From the NCBI RefSeq assembly GCF_040954835.1, contig NW_027168320.1, forward strand, positions 124,001 through 188,000: 64,000 bases of DNA, written 5' to 3'. The notes below the pieces were generated by a model. That model made no database searches. It had not been told where the DNA came from and saw only the letters and a list, made by a program, of their open reading frames with translations. A program made the position numbers and the translations under genes. Shown here piece by piece: positions 53,985 to 63,980 of the stretch. The DNA comes from Lepisosteus oculatus (Eukaryota > Chordata > Actinopteri > Semionotiformes > Lepisosteidae). Each line of letters starts with the position of its first letter. The stretch's first letter is position 1.

Positions 53985-55425
53985 GAGAAAAAAAAAATTC
54001 TGATATTATGGTGGAAAAAGAGGGGATTCAGTGGCTGACGAGATTGCTAAACAATATTGCAAAGGAAGAGAGAATTCCAGAAGAATGGACAAAAAGCAGT
54101 ATGGTTACCATCTACAAGGAGAAAGGAGACCCAATGGAGTGTAAAAACTATAGAGGAATAAAACTTCTGGAACATGGATTGAAAATCCTGGAAAAAATTC
54201 TGGACAAGAGACTCAGGAAGATAATCAGGATCCACAACTCACAATTTGGATTCTCAGTGGGGAAAAGCACAACAGATGCCATTTTTGTGATGAGACAGTT
54301 ACAGGAGAAGACACTAGAGAAAGGGAAAAAGCTGTATGTGGCCTTTCTGGACTTGGAGAAGGCATATGACCGTGTGCCCAGAGAGGTGGTTTATTGGTGC
54401 TTGAGGAAGAAAGGAGTACCAGAAAGCATGGTGAAGTTAGTTCAAGCAACCTATAGAGATGCAACTACGAAGATGATAACACAACAGGGAGAGACAAAAG
54501 AGTTTGAAATCACAGTTGGAGTACACCAAGGATCAGCACTAAGTCCTTTCCTTTTCATAAACATTATTGACACACTGACAGAGGAGGTAAGAACAGAAGT
54601 GCCTTGGGAACTCATCTTTGCTGATGATGTGGCACTGATGGCAGACTCAGAAGTAGAACTACAGGAGAAAGTGTTCAAATGGCAGAGGAGTCTGGAAAAA
54701 GGTGGACTGAAAATGAATGCAGAAAAATCTGAAATAATGGTAATGGAGAGAAGAGGAGATACTATGACCAATAATGAGGAGACAAATGGAGGAAAACTGA
54801 AACAAGTTGATGACTTTAAATACCTTGGATCAAAACTGGTAAAGGGAGGAGAAACACTGGAGGCAGTAAAACAAAGAGTGAAAGCTGGATGGAACAAGTG
54901 GAGAGAGATAACTGGAATAATCTGTGACAGGAAAATTCCCAGAAAGTTAAAGTGCAAAATGTACAAGACTGTGATTAGACCTGTACTACTATATGGAGCT
55001 GAATGCTTGGCAGTTGGAAAGAGGGAAGAGAACTTGATGAGAAGAACTGAAATGAGGATGTTGAGATGGATTCTGCAGATTTCAATGAAGGATAAGATCA
55101 GAAATGAAGAAATCCGTAGACGATGTAAGGTGGTGAATGTGGTTGAGAAGATGCGAGAGGCGAGGTTACGGTGGTATGGACATATCATGAGGAGGGACGT
55201 TGAGGAAGTAACAAAGAGGGTAATGGAATTTGAGGTGGAAGGTAACAGAGGAAGAGGCAGGCCTAGAAAGAGATGGATAGATTGTGTGAGAAAAGATATG
55301 GAGGTATGTGAAGTGAGTAAAGAAGATGTGCTCGACAGAGACAAATGGAGAAGAGCAACCAAAGCAGCTGACCCCAGGACAGTCTGGGACTAAGGCTGTG
55401 AAAAAGAAGAAGAAGAAGAAGAAAA
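53985..55425 (+). mobile_element. 5'-truncated RTE-like LINE with open RT frame
   Basis: The frame is open without interruption to the stop at 55393. Reverse-transcriptase motifs in order: NYRGIKLLEHGLKILEKIL, FGFSVGKSTTDAIF, FLDLEKAYDRVPR, VGVHQGSALSPFLF, catalytic FADDVALM, FKYLGSKL. The C-terminal part has RLRWYGHIMRRD and GRGRPRKRWID. The endonuclease is missing, so it cannot move by itself. A GAA-type repeat tail (AAGAAGAAGAAGAAG) follows. Clade given from motif style; a related non-LTR clade is possible. Confidence 0.8.
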
Positions 55426-55774
55426 AGATGGTGGAAAAAGAGCCCTGGAATCTTTGTAGAAGGACAGAAGACGGAAAGAACGGGCAGTGTAACCATGGCG
55501 AAGAGAAGGGAAATATTGGAGAGAGCTTTTTTCATACACTTTTTATGACTGTTTTTGTGGCTGTTTTTCCAGCCCAAAAATGATCAACAAATATGGGCAG
55601 GCGTCCTGTGCCAAATCCAATCTACCTTTCTTCCAAGCATACAGGAATGTCAGTGAATTAAATATTGACATTTGAAAATACCCAAAAATATGCAATCACA
55701 CATATGCAGTTTGAGCAAACATAAGACAATACCCAAGTACCACAAACTACCAGGCATCATTAGCAGTTCAGGTG

Positions 55775-55942
55775 GGGAGCTGTGTCAGCATGCGTAGGCT
55801 GCAAAGGAACAAGTAATAGGTCTATTCCATGCTTAAAAGAGAAGAAAGAAAACACAACATTTCAGCTGTGGAGCCCTCACACCTGAAGAAGGCTCCACGG
55901 CCGAAACGTTGTGTTTTCTTTCTTCTCTTTTCATCTAGTGTC
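55775..55942 (+). repeat. Hairpin-forming interspersed repeat, best copy
   Basis: GAAAGAAAACACAACATTTC-type and GAAACGTTGTGTTTTCTTTC arms are inverted around a GGAGCC...GGCTCC centre. The left end, GTGTCAGCATGCGTAGGCTG, matches the insert at 8903. Confidence 0.8.
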
Positions 55943-56930
55943 ATTAGCCAGTTCCTGTCAAAATAAAATAGAAATGGATAACATTCTAGAGAGAGTTTGA
56001 AATACCAAGGTACAATTTAAACCATATTTCTTCCACTACAACCACAATATTTTGGAGAGATCGCTGAGCCTAACTGTTCTGGCATGCCCGTTAGCCTCCG
56101 TCCTGCTTCAGCAATGAATGCAACGGGGCACATTCTGAGGGAGATGCGGTCAATCAGGTTGCAGGAAAACCACGCTATGCTTTTTTTTGAGATCCTGAAA
56201 AGGACAGAGGGGCCATGTATATGTGTGCAGCTGGATATGTAATTGCAGGTAGCGTAGCAAATTCTGCTGAAGCCCCACTGCCTGGTGTGGACGGTAGCTG
56301 TGCATGTTGCAGCAGAATTGTGCATGTGAGATCAAGGGGGCATGTCATGTGTTTGAGCACTTCACTCCCTTCCGGAAGCACGTGATTCCCTGAGTCCCAA
56401 AAATTTGTAAGTTCTTTGGATGACCTGTGGACCGATCTTTCACGATGAAGAATTCCTTAAGAAGAATAGATCTCGGCCCACCATCCCAATGCCTCCATCT
56501 CAAAACAGCAACCTCCCACTGCCCTTAGTCTGCAAGGCAGTCCTTTCAAGTGCGATGATGACGCCGGGACCTTCGTTGCCTATTGTACGAGGTGAACTTT
56601 TGTGCTCATCAATTCAACGCTCTTTCCATCAACTCATCTTGTCTTTTGACGCTTCGTGTTTTGTGCTCCTTTGACTATCGGCATATCGGGTGACTGCAAA
56701 CACTGAAGTTCTTGCTTACGGAGTGTGGAACAGTGTTTTCAAGTGATCGCTGTTCTGTCATGTTGACGCCGAGTGAATCTTTCTTTGGCAACATGGGCAG
56801 GCTGACAGAAGCGCGAGCTAAAGTAATGGCAAATTTCTTGACTTATTTCTGAATGTGAATGTTCTTTAGAAAAGGGATGCGGCATTGCTTCTCCCCCGTG
56901 TAAAGGTCACGCATTCCAGACGTGGTTATG
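55943..56930. other. No gene recognised
   Basis: Mixed sequence with short open frames on both strands, no recognised domain and no tRNA. Confidence 0.45.
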
Positions 56931-56980
56931 AGCGAACAGTTGCCGCAAGTGTTTGAAAAGAACAAGAGAGGAAGCAGCCC

Positions 56981-57053
56981 TGCCCCGTGTGAGAATCAAA
57001 CTCAGGACCTTCAGACGATGAGACTGACGCGCTACCAACTACGCCTACGAGGC
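56981..57053 (-). tRNA. tRNA-Met(CAT), elongator type
   Basis: 73 nt, acceptor GCCTCGT/ACGGGGC, anticodon loop CTCATCG, T arm CTGAG/CTCAC region with box B GTTTGATTC. The body follows vertebrate elongator tRNA-Met. Loop positions 37-38 are CG where AA is usual, and box B is altered, so it may be poorly expressed. Confidence 0.82.
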
Positions 57054-57467
57054 CAGCTGCAGTACACAGCCGGAAAGTTTGCCTCATATGGATTTCAGTC
57101 GCCCGTTCCCTAATCTTTAGACGCCCTCTGCTGGATGTTGCATTTGCCTTTTGATCTCACCGATACTTTTTTGGTCTGTTTCTGTTGCGAGTCCGTTTTT
57201 CAGATCTCACCTAGCACAAGTCTCTCTGGCTGAAGTGGCCTCTCTGCTTCAGCATCGTGCCCTCACTCAGCCATTAAAAACGTCACTCGGACTTCTGACA
57301 TGCTGACATGAAATGTCAAGAGAGAGTGGCGGAGACGCTTAAGGCAGAGAGAAGATGAAGAGGGGGCGTGGCTGCGAAATGATTGACAGCTGCATGACGC
57401 TTTCCATACAAGGCGTGACCACAGGCTAAAGGACACCTTTCGGCACATCAAGCTCTAAGCACACACC

Positions 57468-57540
57468 TGGAGGACGTGGGAAATGATCCCGCTACCTCTC
57501 GCGTGCAAAGCAAGCGCTGTACCATGCAAGCTAACCCCCC
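57468..57540 (-). tRNA. tRNA-Ala(TGC)-like, degenerate T loop
   Basis: 73 nt. The acceptor GGGGGGT pairs with ACGTCCTCC using wobbles. D arm TAGCTTGCATGGTACAGCG and anticodon loop TTTGCAC give anticodon TGC. The T loop is ATCATTT instead of TTCGATC, so box B is lost. Probably a pseudogene with an intact outline. Confidence 0.6.
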
Positions 57541-57739
57541 TTGCTGGGGTTATGCCTCGGTGTCGCCTAGTGCCGCTTGTTCCCCTCTTACCAGTTGCAG
57601 TTCACTGCCCTTCGTCTGCAAGGCAGTCGTGTAATTGCAGCTTTCTTGACTTATTGATGAAGGTCTGACTGGACGAGCGAATGATGCCTCTCCCCCGTCC
57701 TCAAGCTCGTTGACAGAATAAAATGGCAAGTGCCGCCGT

Positions 57740-57811
57740 GGCTCATTGGTTTAGGGATATGATTCTCGCTTAGGGTGTGGGAGGTCCTGGGTTCAACTCG
57801 CGGATGAGCCC
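57740..57811 (+). tRNA. tRNA-Pro(AGG)
   Basis: 72 nt, acceptor GGCTCAT/ATGAGCC, anticodon loop TTAGGGT, box B GGTTCAACTCG, TTTTT about 12 bases downstream. The T stem has one mismatch. Single copy in the window. Note that the nearby provirus uses a Pro-type primer site. Confidence 0.87.
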
Positions 57812-58344
57812 TTGTGTGCTCTTTTTGTCCTCGTCCACAAGACTGGGAATTGATATCCACATCACCTTGCAGCATCTGCTTATGGCAAACGATGGAATGT
57901 GACTAATGACTGAACGAGCCTGGTGAATACTCATCACGTGGCACAATGAGAGCGTGCAGTCAGCTGTCCAAGGCAGCAACCTCATTGCTCGTTCAAAAGA
58001 ACACGTAGTGAAAACTCATCACCACTATGTCGTAAATGAGCACCGCGATCGCTTGTTGTCATGCGTCCTTACTTGGGAAATGCAGAAGCAAAAACTGCCC
58101 TCTCTCAGCCACCGAAACGTGTGCGGCTCGCCTTGCACTCTCTGCGCCTCGCATATTTATGGAGCTGTCTGCTCTTCTTTCTGTTGAAGTACGCAAGTTA
58201 CGGGGCGTACTGCACACTATGATGTGCTCAATGACAGCTTTCAAGATTTGAAAACTATGAGCTTGATGGCTCAAGTCGAACGAATGTGGTTGTTACGCAA
58301 TTGATGATGAAACGCACGTATTCTAACGATTCGTGAGAGTATGT

Positions 58345-58378
58345 TCTAAAGGTCCCTGGCTCGATCCCGGGTTTCGGT
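58345..58378 (+). pseudogene. tRNA-Phe, 3' part only
   Basis: CTAAAGGTCCCTGGCTCGATCC and GGGTTTCGG match the end of the anticodon stem, the T arm and acceptor of tRNA-Phe, followed by TTTTTT. Upstream there is no D or anticodon arm. Confidence 0.75.
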
Positions 58379-58488
58379 TTTTTGTTTCATCGCGCCCTTT
58401 GTTCCTCTCTCCAGCGCCCCCTGCCTAAAGTGACGCTTCCCTTTTTCAGCCCGAAACGCAAGCGATACACCAGCAACAAACCCTACAG

Positions 58489-58561
58489 GTTTCCGTAGTG
58501 TAGTGGTTATCACGTTTGCCTAACATGCGAAAGGTCCCAGGTTCGAGACCGGGTGAAAACA
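58489..58561 (+). tRNA. tRNA-Val(AAC)
   Basis: 73 nt, anticodon loop CTAACAT. The acceptor GTTTCCG against TGAAAAC has one mismatch, and the T stem CCAGG/CCGGG has one. Partner of the better gene at 42252. Confidence 0.8.
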
Positions 58562-59135
58562 GCCTCTTCTTGCACGCTCCTGCACTTCACAGAGGTCTTG
58601 AACCACCAGTCATTTGATCCCAATGTATTTCCGGTGCCTTCATGCACTCTTGTACCAAACGCACATTCCTTCTGTACCTGGAGCCAAACATTTGCAATTG
58701 GGCTATCCCGACAGACCAAGACGAGCTCTGTCGGCTCAAAAGCAGCGCAACACCTGCGAGAACAACAGAAAGATTAGTATCCACCGGGGGCCTCTTAGTA
58801 AGCCCAAGATCTAATCAAGAATCGACTCCAGCAACAGGGCTGGGTGCATTGTTCCATATTCCGACCACTCTTGGTGTAAACAGGTCCCTCCTGGTCTCTG
58901 CTTGAAATGCACTTTCCTGCGTTTGCTTTGGTGTAACTGGCTTCCCCTGCATGGGCGAATGTGAAGAAGATCCTTAGTAAGTCATTGAAGAAACCCGAGA
59001 AGAGGTCGGAGTGGCCTCTGTCGTTCATCAACGATCCAGTCAGGCAGTACTCCTCTGTAAAGCGCCGTTCGTTCACATCAATTGGCTTTTTTTTGCCTTC
59101 ATTCGTGCAAGTAGTAAAAGCAGACGCCCCTATTC

Positions 59136-59207
59136 TGCCGTGACCCGGATTCGAACCGGGGTTGTTGCGGCCACAACACAAAGTACTGACCACTATACGA
59201 TCACGGC
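59136..59207 (-). tRNA. tRNA-His(GTG)
   Basis: 72 nt with a fully paired acceptor (GCCGTGA/TCACGGC), anticodon loop TTGTGGC and box B GGTTCGAATCC. It is the better of the two His copies. Confidence 0.92.
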
Positions 59208-59408
59208 GAGTTACCGATACACACGTGGCAGGGCGGAAAAGGCTGTGCTCTCTTCGTGTGACATAATTCGGAAAAGTCCTGACGTTGCATTTCAACTGAG
59301 TCCCAGTATACATCGACCCTTCGACACTCTGAGTGACAACTCTCTTGCGTGTTTTCTCATATTTATGTAGTTTGCTTGCATGATGCCCGGAACAGAAGGG
59401 TTGTGCAC

Positions 59409-59480
59409 TCCCATATGGTCTAGCGGCTAGGATTCCTGGTTTTCACCCAGGCGGCCCGGGTTCGACTCCCGGTATGGGAA
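59409..59480 (+). tRNA. tRNA-Glu(TTC)
   Basis: 72 nt, like 41333 apart from one D-loop change (AGCGGCTAGG). All stems pair; box B is GGTTCGACTCC. Confidence 0.94.
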
Positions 59481-59931
59481 CGTGTCAATTTTGCCTCCTG
59501 CTTTCCAAAAGATCAGCACTGTGTACGAAGGAGCCGCATTAAAACTACTCAACGTGCAAAACGTGCGAGAAGAGGGGGCGCTTGTTTCCAGCCGAAACTT
59601 CTCGCGTGTGAGACGAGCTGACCATCGCTGCAGGAGGTGGGAGGGTTACTCTGGTAGACAGGGCTGACCTTCGGCAATAGGATTTATACTCTCCAAGATG
59701 ATATTTGCACTTTCTGGAGAGGCGATTTTCTCCACTTCAGTAGCCCGATTTCGTCGATTGAGTGGAGAGGGCTGTAGAATGTGGCGCCGTCTTTCCTGCT
59801 CCGTCCATGACAGGCGTGCTGGTCTCTGGAGAGAGAGCATGGTCCATCAGCGCACCCCAATAAAGGCACTGGAAGCAGCTGAGTCGCATTGGCGAAGCTC
59901 AGCACTGGGCCGCTGGGCACATCTTACCACC

Positions 59932-60004
59932 GTTTCCGTAGTGTAGTGGTTATCATGTTTGCCTCACACGCGAAAGGTCCCCGGTTCGAAACCAGGCGGA
60001 AACA
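59932..60004 (+). tRNA. tRNA-Val(CAC)
   Basis: 73 nt, box B GGTTCGAAACC (intact here). The anticodon stem starts TTTGC where TTCGC is usual, and the T stem has a C-A mismatch (CCAGG). Confidence 0.87.
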
Positions 60005-60157
60005 GACCAGACTTCTTCTGTCGCCACGCACAAGAGGGGATTGGGGATTCGCCTAGCGCTGTGATCGAACAGACCCACTCACCTCTTAGTGTGGCGGGAT
60101 CTGCACAGTGCATGTCGCAGCGCATCCTGCTTTAACTTCACTGCGCGTCCTGATGTA

Positions 60158-60213
60158 CCCCGGTCTCCCGCGTGACAGGTGGGGACAGGTGGCAGGTCCT
60201 ATACTACCGAGGA
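60158..60213 (-). pseudogene. tRNA-Asp(GTC) pseudogene
   Basis: Same layout as at 40600 and 44005: 5' end and anticodon arm present, foreign GACCTG-type insert, T arm and acceptor replaced. Confidence 0.78.
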
Positions 60214-60625
60214 AGACATCGCTCTCTCCGACCCCCGGCATCGTGTCCTGACCCACCGTGCTGGAAGCCGACTCGTGCTGTGATTCCTTTACGGAGCAGA
60301 AATGACAACTGAGGAGCCGAGAGATCATTTCAGCATTTCGCGTCTGAACGGAAAACACAAACGACCAACTCGGAATGACTTGCCTTTGACGCTTATCAAA
60401 GCGTTCTTTGTGCATCGAACAGACCCACTCACCTCTTAGTGTGGCGGGATCTGCACAGTGCATGTCGCAGCGCTCCCTGCTTTCACTTCAATGTGCTTCC
60501 TGATGTCGAGTCGTGTGCCGTGCGGAGGCTCTGAAAGCGAGAGCAATGAAAAGGCGCACGACGCTGTGTTAGAAAACAGAGAAGTGAAAGGCAGTCCTTT
60601 CTCTAAGGAGGTAAAAGAAAAGCTA

Positions 60626-60697
60626 CTCCCCGTCGGGGAATCGAACCCCGGTCTCCCGCGTGACAGGCGGGGATACTTGCCACTATACTAACGAGGA
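60626..60697 (-). tRNA. tRNA-Asp(GTC)
   Basis: 72 nt, the same sequence as the gene at 43521 as far as I can see; TTTT lies downstream on its strand. Confidence 0.93.
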
Positions 60698-61359
60698 AGA
60701 CATCACACTCTCCGACCCCCGGCATCGTGTCCCGACCCACCGTGCTGGAAGCCGACGCGTGCTGTGATTCCTTTACGGAGCAGAAATGACAACCGAGGAG
60801 CCGAGAGATCATTTCAGCATTTCGCGTCTGAACGGAAAACACAAACGACCAACTCGGAATGACTTGCCTTTGATGCTTTTCAAAGCGTTCTTTGTGCACG
60901 ATGACTGCGCCGCCTAGCAGATACAAATGGGTTGTACAACTTTGAACTAACAAATGGAAGAGGGCTAAGCCCCCTCTCTTTTAGCCCAGGTTCGATCTGT
61001 CTCCCAGACTCACCAGGCGCACGCACACACACACACCCGTGCCGTTGAAGTGCTCTGCTTCATTTCTAAGGGCAACTCAACATTCACTCCTACCCCGAGT
61101 GCAGAAAAGACAGCGTCTGCAGCAACAGCAGCTCAGGTCTCTGCCCATCTCCTCTTTTCTGCGGCTCCTGCGGAGTGGAGTCCTGCCTGGAGCTGTGTTT
61201 GCAGGCGGCAGCTCCCCGCGCCCTGTCTGTGCGTCGTGAAATTAATTAATAACGTTAATAAATTTATAAAGTAAATTTATAAAGTTATAAATTAGAAATT
61301 AATAACGATATAATTATATTCATGTACCGCAACACAAGAATAGTACACACTGTACATTG

Positions 61360-61560
61360 TCTGTCGATAATGTTTCTGTAGTGCTTTTTCAGCACTCAGC
61401 ACGTGACTGTGCTGTTGGCGCTGTGGGTTAGGTTCCTGACTTCCATATCGCACGGTCTCTGATTGAATCCCATAGAACTATGACTTCATTTTTTAACAAA
61501 CATTTCTTTGAAAAAATGAAACGTTTCCCTTGGTCAGAGATTAAATAAAACCTCACTTTT
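61360..61560 (+). repeat. Dispersed repeat, mate of 11990-12240
   Basis: Same element and orientation as near 12.0 kb, followed by a short TTTTTTTGAGGTTTTACTG duplication. Confidence 0.55.
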
Positions 61561-61614
61561 TTTGAGGTTTTACTGTGCAGAGTGAGGTTTTAGCTCACTT
61601 TTTTTGAGCAGAAG

Positions 61615-62037
61615 GTTTACTGTGACTTGAGAAGGGCCGGCATCCAATCACGGTGGTACACACACACGCTCTCACTCATATGAGCTACACGGCTACCAAG
61701 ATGATCTCGGGTGCGCCGAGCTGGTACGGAACATATTGAACTGATCGACGGCGAATTGTCTCTTAGACAGGCTTTTCACCTCTAAGCTCCCTGACTGACA
61801 GTGATCAGCTAGGTAGTGAAACAGTCAGCTGCTTCTAAGCCATAAACAGCTGCATCTCGGCGCTTCCACGGAGAGATGATTTGAAAGCCGAACATCGCCC
61901 ATTGGGAATACCTTACTATCACTAGTTTAAGAGACTCTTAAGATCTTGCAGAGGTGCCTGTCTAATAGCATGCGCTTTGCAAGCTATAGGTGTTTAGGCT
62001 GAGGCAGAATGCCTGTTAACAAAATGTTTTTCTAAAG
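61615..62037 (-). repeat. Inverted mate of 3.62-4.07 kb
   Basis: Reverse complement of the block at 3618-4070. It ends at TTTTTCTAAAGG, where the sequence switches to the spacer that normally precedes tRNA-Thr. Confidence 0.7.
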
Positions 62038-62074
62038 GTGTGTCTAAGTGGCTGCAAAAGGACAACACTCCTGG

Positions 62075-63434
62075 GGCGCCGTGGCTCAGCTCCTGCACTT
62101 GATTATAATGCCGTTACGTGTCGAAGCAGTAATTTACGTCATCCTACCACTGCAACACAGGGAATAGAGAGAAATGAGCACACGCTACGAATCGTCTCAA
62201 TCACTCCCTACAGTCGTAAGGCGCATTGAAGGGTGCACCCCCATCATTAATCGTTGCGCCTCTGTGAAAGGAAGGCTCTTGGGCAGTCTTTGAAACAGCT
62301 CGGATGAAACACTTGATTGCTTCCATGTGCATCTGGAGCCCACTTCTTATTTTCACTTCACGCCGCCCAAAGCATTTCTAAAACAGGAGATTCGCGTTTG
62401 GGAATGCGCCCTGCCCTACAAATAAAACAGGTCTACGGGTCTGAAACGTGCTCCACAGAAAACAGCTCTGTTGCGCTTTTGATCAAAGGGAGATTCACTG
62501 TTCATACTTTTTGATGACATAACACCCAAAGGGGCTTCTTTGGAGCTGGATTCCAACCAGCATCCTTAAGTTTCTTGGCGGTATCCTTTACAGTCCTCTG
62601 TTCGGTCGACAAGGGACAGAAGGGGGCAGCTTTCCTCACACATACAGTGCAATGTACTGTACTGTTCCCGTTCATTGAATTCGCAGTTCTGCATCAGACC
62701 TCTAACTCGTTACATTAGCTTGGATTTAAGCCACGAAGCAGGCTTCTACTGTATAAACTTCTAGAGGAATCACAAACTATTTGAGAGGCCACCATCCCAG
62801 GGGGACCTGACAAAGTCTATCCCTAAACACCTAGCGCAGTCTCTCGAGAGACTGTCAAAAATCGCTTTCTCCGTTTGCGTTGCAAGTAAGTGAAAATGCG
62901 GTCTCAACCCAGAGCCACTTGGCAGCAGCGGCATGTAAATACTGTTACTGTCACTGCTCGATACCGACGTTAGCCTACTATACCATGTTCAGCCACCGCT
63001 AGAAAATGTACGGCTCTAGTACCGGAGCAAAGAACGGGAGGGCCAACACTGAACGGGCACACGTGTCAGACATGGAGAGCAACAAGGATGGGATTTGACC
63101 CCATGTGTGCAGAGCACAATGGATTAACAGTCCATCGCCTTAACCACTCGGCCACCTCATCAACAAAACTGGGCTGTCCTGACATGGGTTGGCGCACTCC
63201 AGTTGATCTTTTTCTTTTTTTTTCCCTCATACTCGAGGGTCATTTTCCTGTTCCACATGCGATTTCAACATTTTCCTTGGGAGATGTCAAGCCAGCAAGC
63301 CACTGCTGTGGTTCAGTGGCCAGTGTGGAGTTCAGTGGCCCTGTTGTACACAGAAAGCACTTTGAGCTCCTTGGACATGAAAAGTTCCAGATAAAAGCCA
63401 TTTGTCATCCTTTCTCTTGGTGTCGATGTTGCTA
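62075..63434 (+). repeat. Partial tRNA unit with a breakpoint inside tRNA-Thr
   Basis: Only GGCGCCGTGGCTCA of tRNA-Thr is present (62076-62089); the sequence then continues with the 3.1 kb spacer (GCTCCTGCACTTGATTATAA) and follows the unit to Ser-GCT-type at 63080 and to about 63434. Confidence 0.8.
63080..63161 (-). tRNA. tRNA-Ser body with anticodon GTT
   Basis: 82 nt, class II shape, same locus type as the Ser-GCT genes, but the anticodon loop is CTGTTAA, so it reads GTT (Asn) through one C-to-T change. Box B is GGGTCAAATCC, lacking the conserved TTC, so transcription is doubtful. Acceptor strands pair with wobbles. Confidence 0.85.
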
Positions 63435-63584
63435 ATTCAGTGTACGGGCTTTCTCGTGCAGTTTCATGGTTCTTGTAACCCAAATCCTACACTAGCGTGA
63501 AGTGACCCCCCATTTCACAGCATTTTTCAGCTGATTTAAATTGTACCTAAAGGAGAAGCATTATTGAAGACCATCAATTACCAA

Positions 63585-63860
63585 GAGCTTTTGTCAAAAG
63601 TTTTGGTGGTAATTTTTAATGACCACAGAGCGCTGTGACCTCGGTTTTACATCTCACCAAAGAGACAGCGCCCTTTTACAACACAGCGTCTCCGTCACTA
63701 TGCTGGGGCATTGGGACGCGCACAGACCTCAGGGTGAGCGCCCCCCCACCGGCACCATTAACACCGCTTCCAGCTGGAAACTTTGTCTTTCCCTGTAGCT
63801 CACCCTCATCCGGGTACTGACCTGGCTAACACCTGCTTTGCTTCAGTGGGTTTTCAGTTG
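63585..63860 (-). repeat. 5S-rRNA-like SINE fragment
   Basis: Minus-strand reading shows GAAGCAAAGCAGGTG, CAGGTCAGTACCCGGATGAG and, further on, GGCGCTGTCTCTTTGGTGAG with GGTCATTAAAAATTACC, the order of 5S-derived fish SINEs. The block and the adjacent tRNA-Gly match 36270-36600. Confidence 0.6.
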
Positions 63861-63909
63861 CGAGTTGCAAGGGGATGCAAGTGATGGAGCCGCTCGCTGC
63901 AAAAGCTAC

Positions 63910-63980
63910 TGCATTGGCCGGGAATCGAACCCAAGCCTCCCACGTGGCAGGTGAGAATTCTACCACTAAATCACCAATGC
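63910..63980 (-). tRNA. tRNA-Gly(GCC)
   Basis: 71 nt, as at 36492, with a few changes (anticodon stem CACCTGCCACGTG, T stem CTTGG/CCGG region). Anticodon GCC. Box B is GGTTCGATTCC. Confidence 0.88.

Larger units (their letters stand above)
58370..61228 (-). repeat. tRNA cluster arm B (inverted)
   Basis: The right arm of the inverted duplication carries Val-AAC, His, Glu, Val-CAC, broken Asp and Asp, all in the opposite orientation to arms A1 and A2. It ends at 61228 in AAATTAATTAATAACG, an AT-rich breakpoint. Confidence 0.88.

Noticed and set aside
54451-55362. 303-codon open frame on the minus strand
   Set aside because: It is the antisense shadow of the RTE-like reverse transcriptase.
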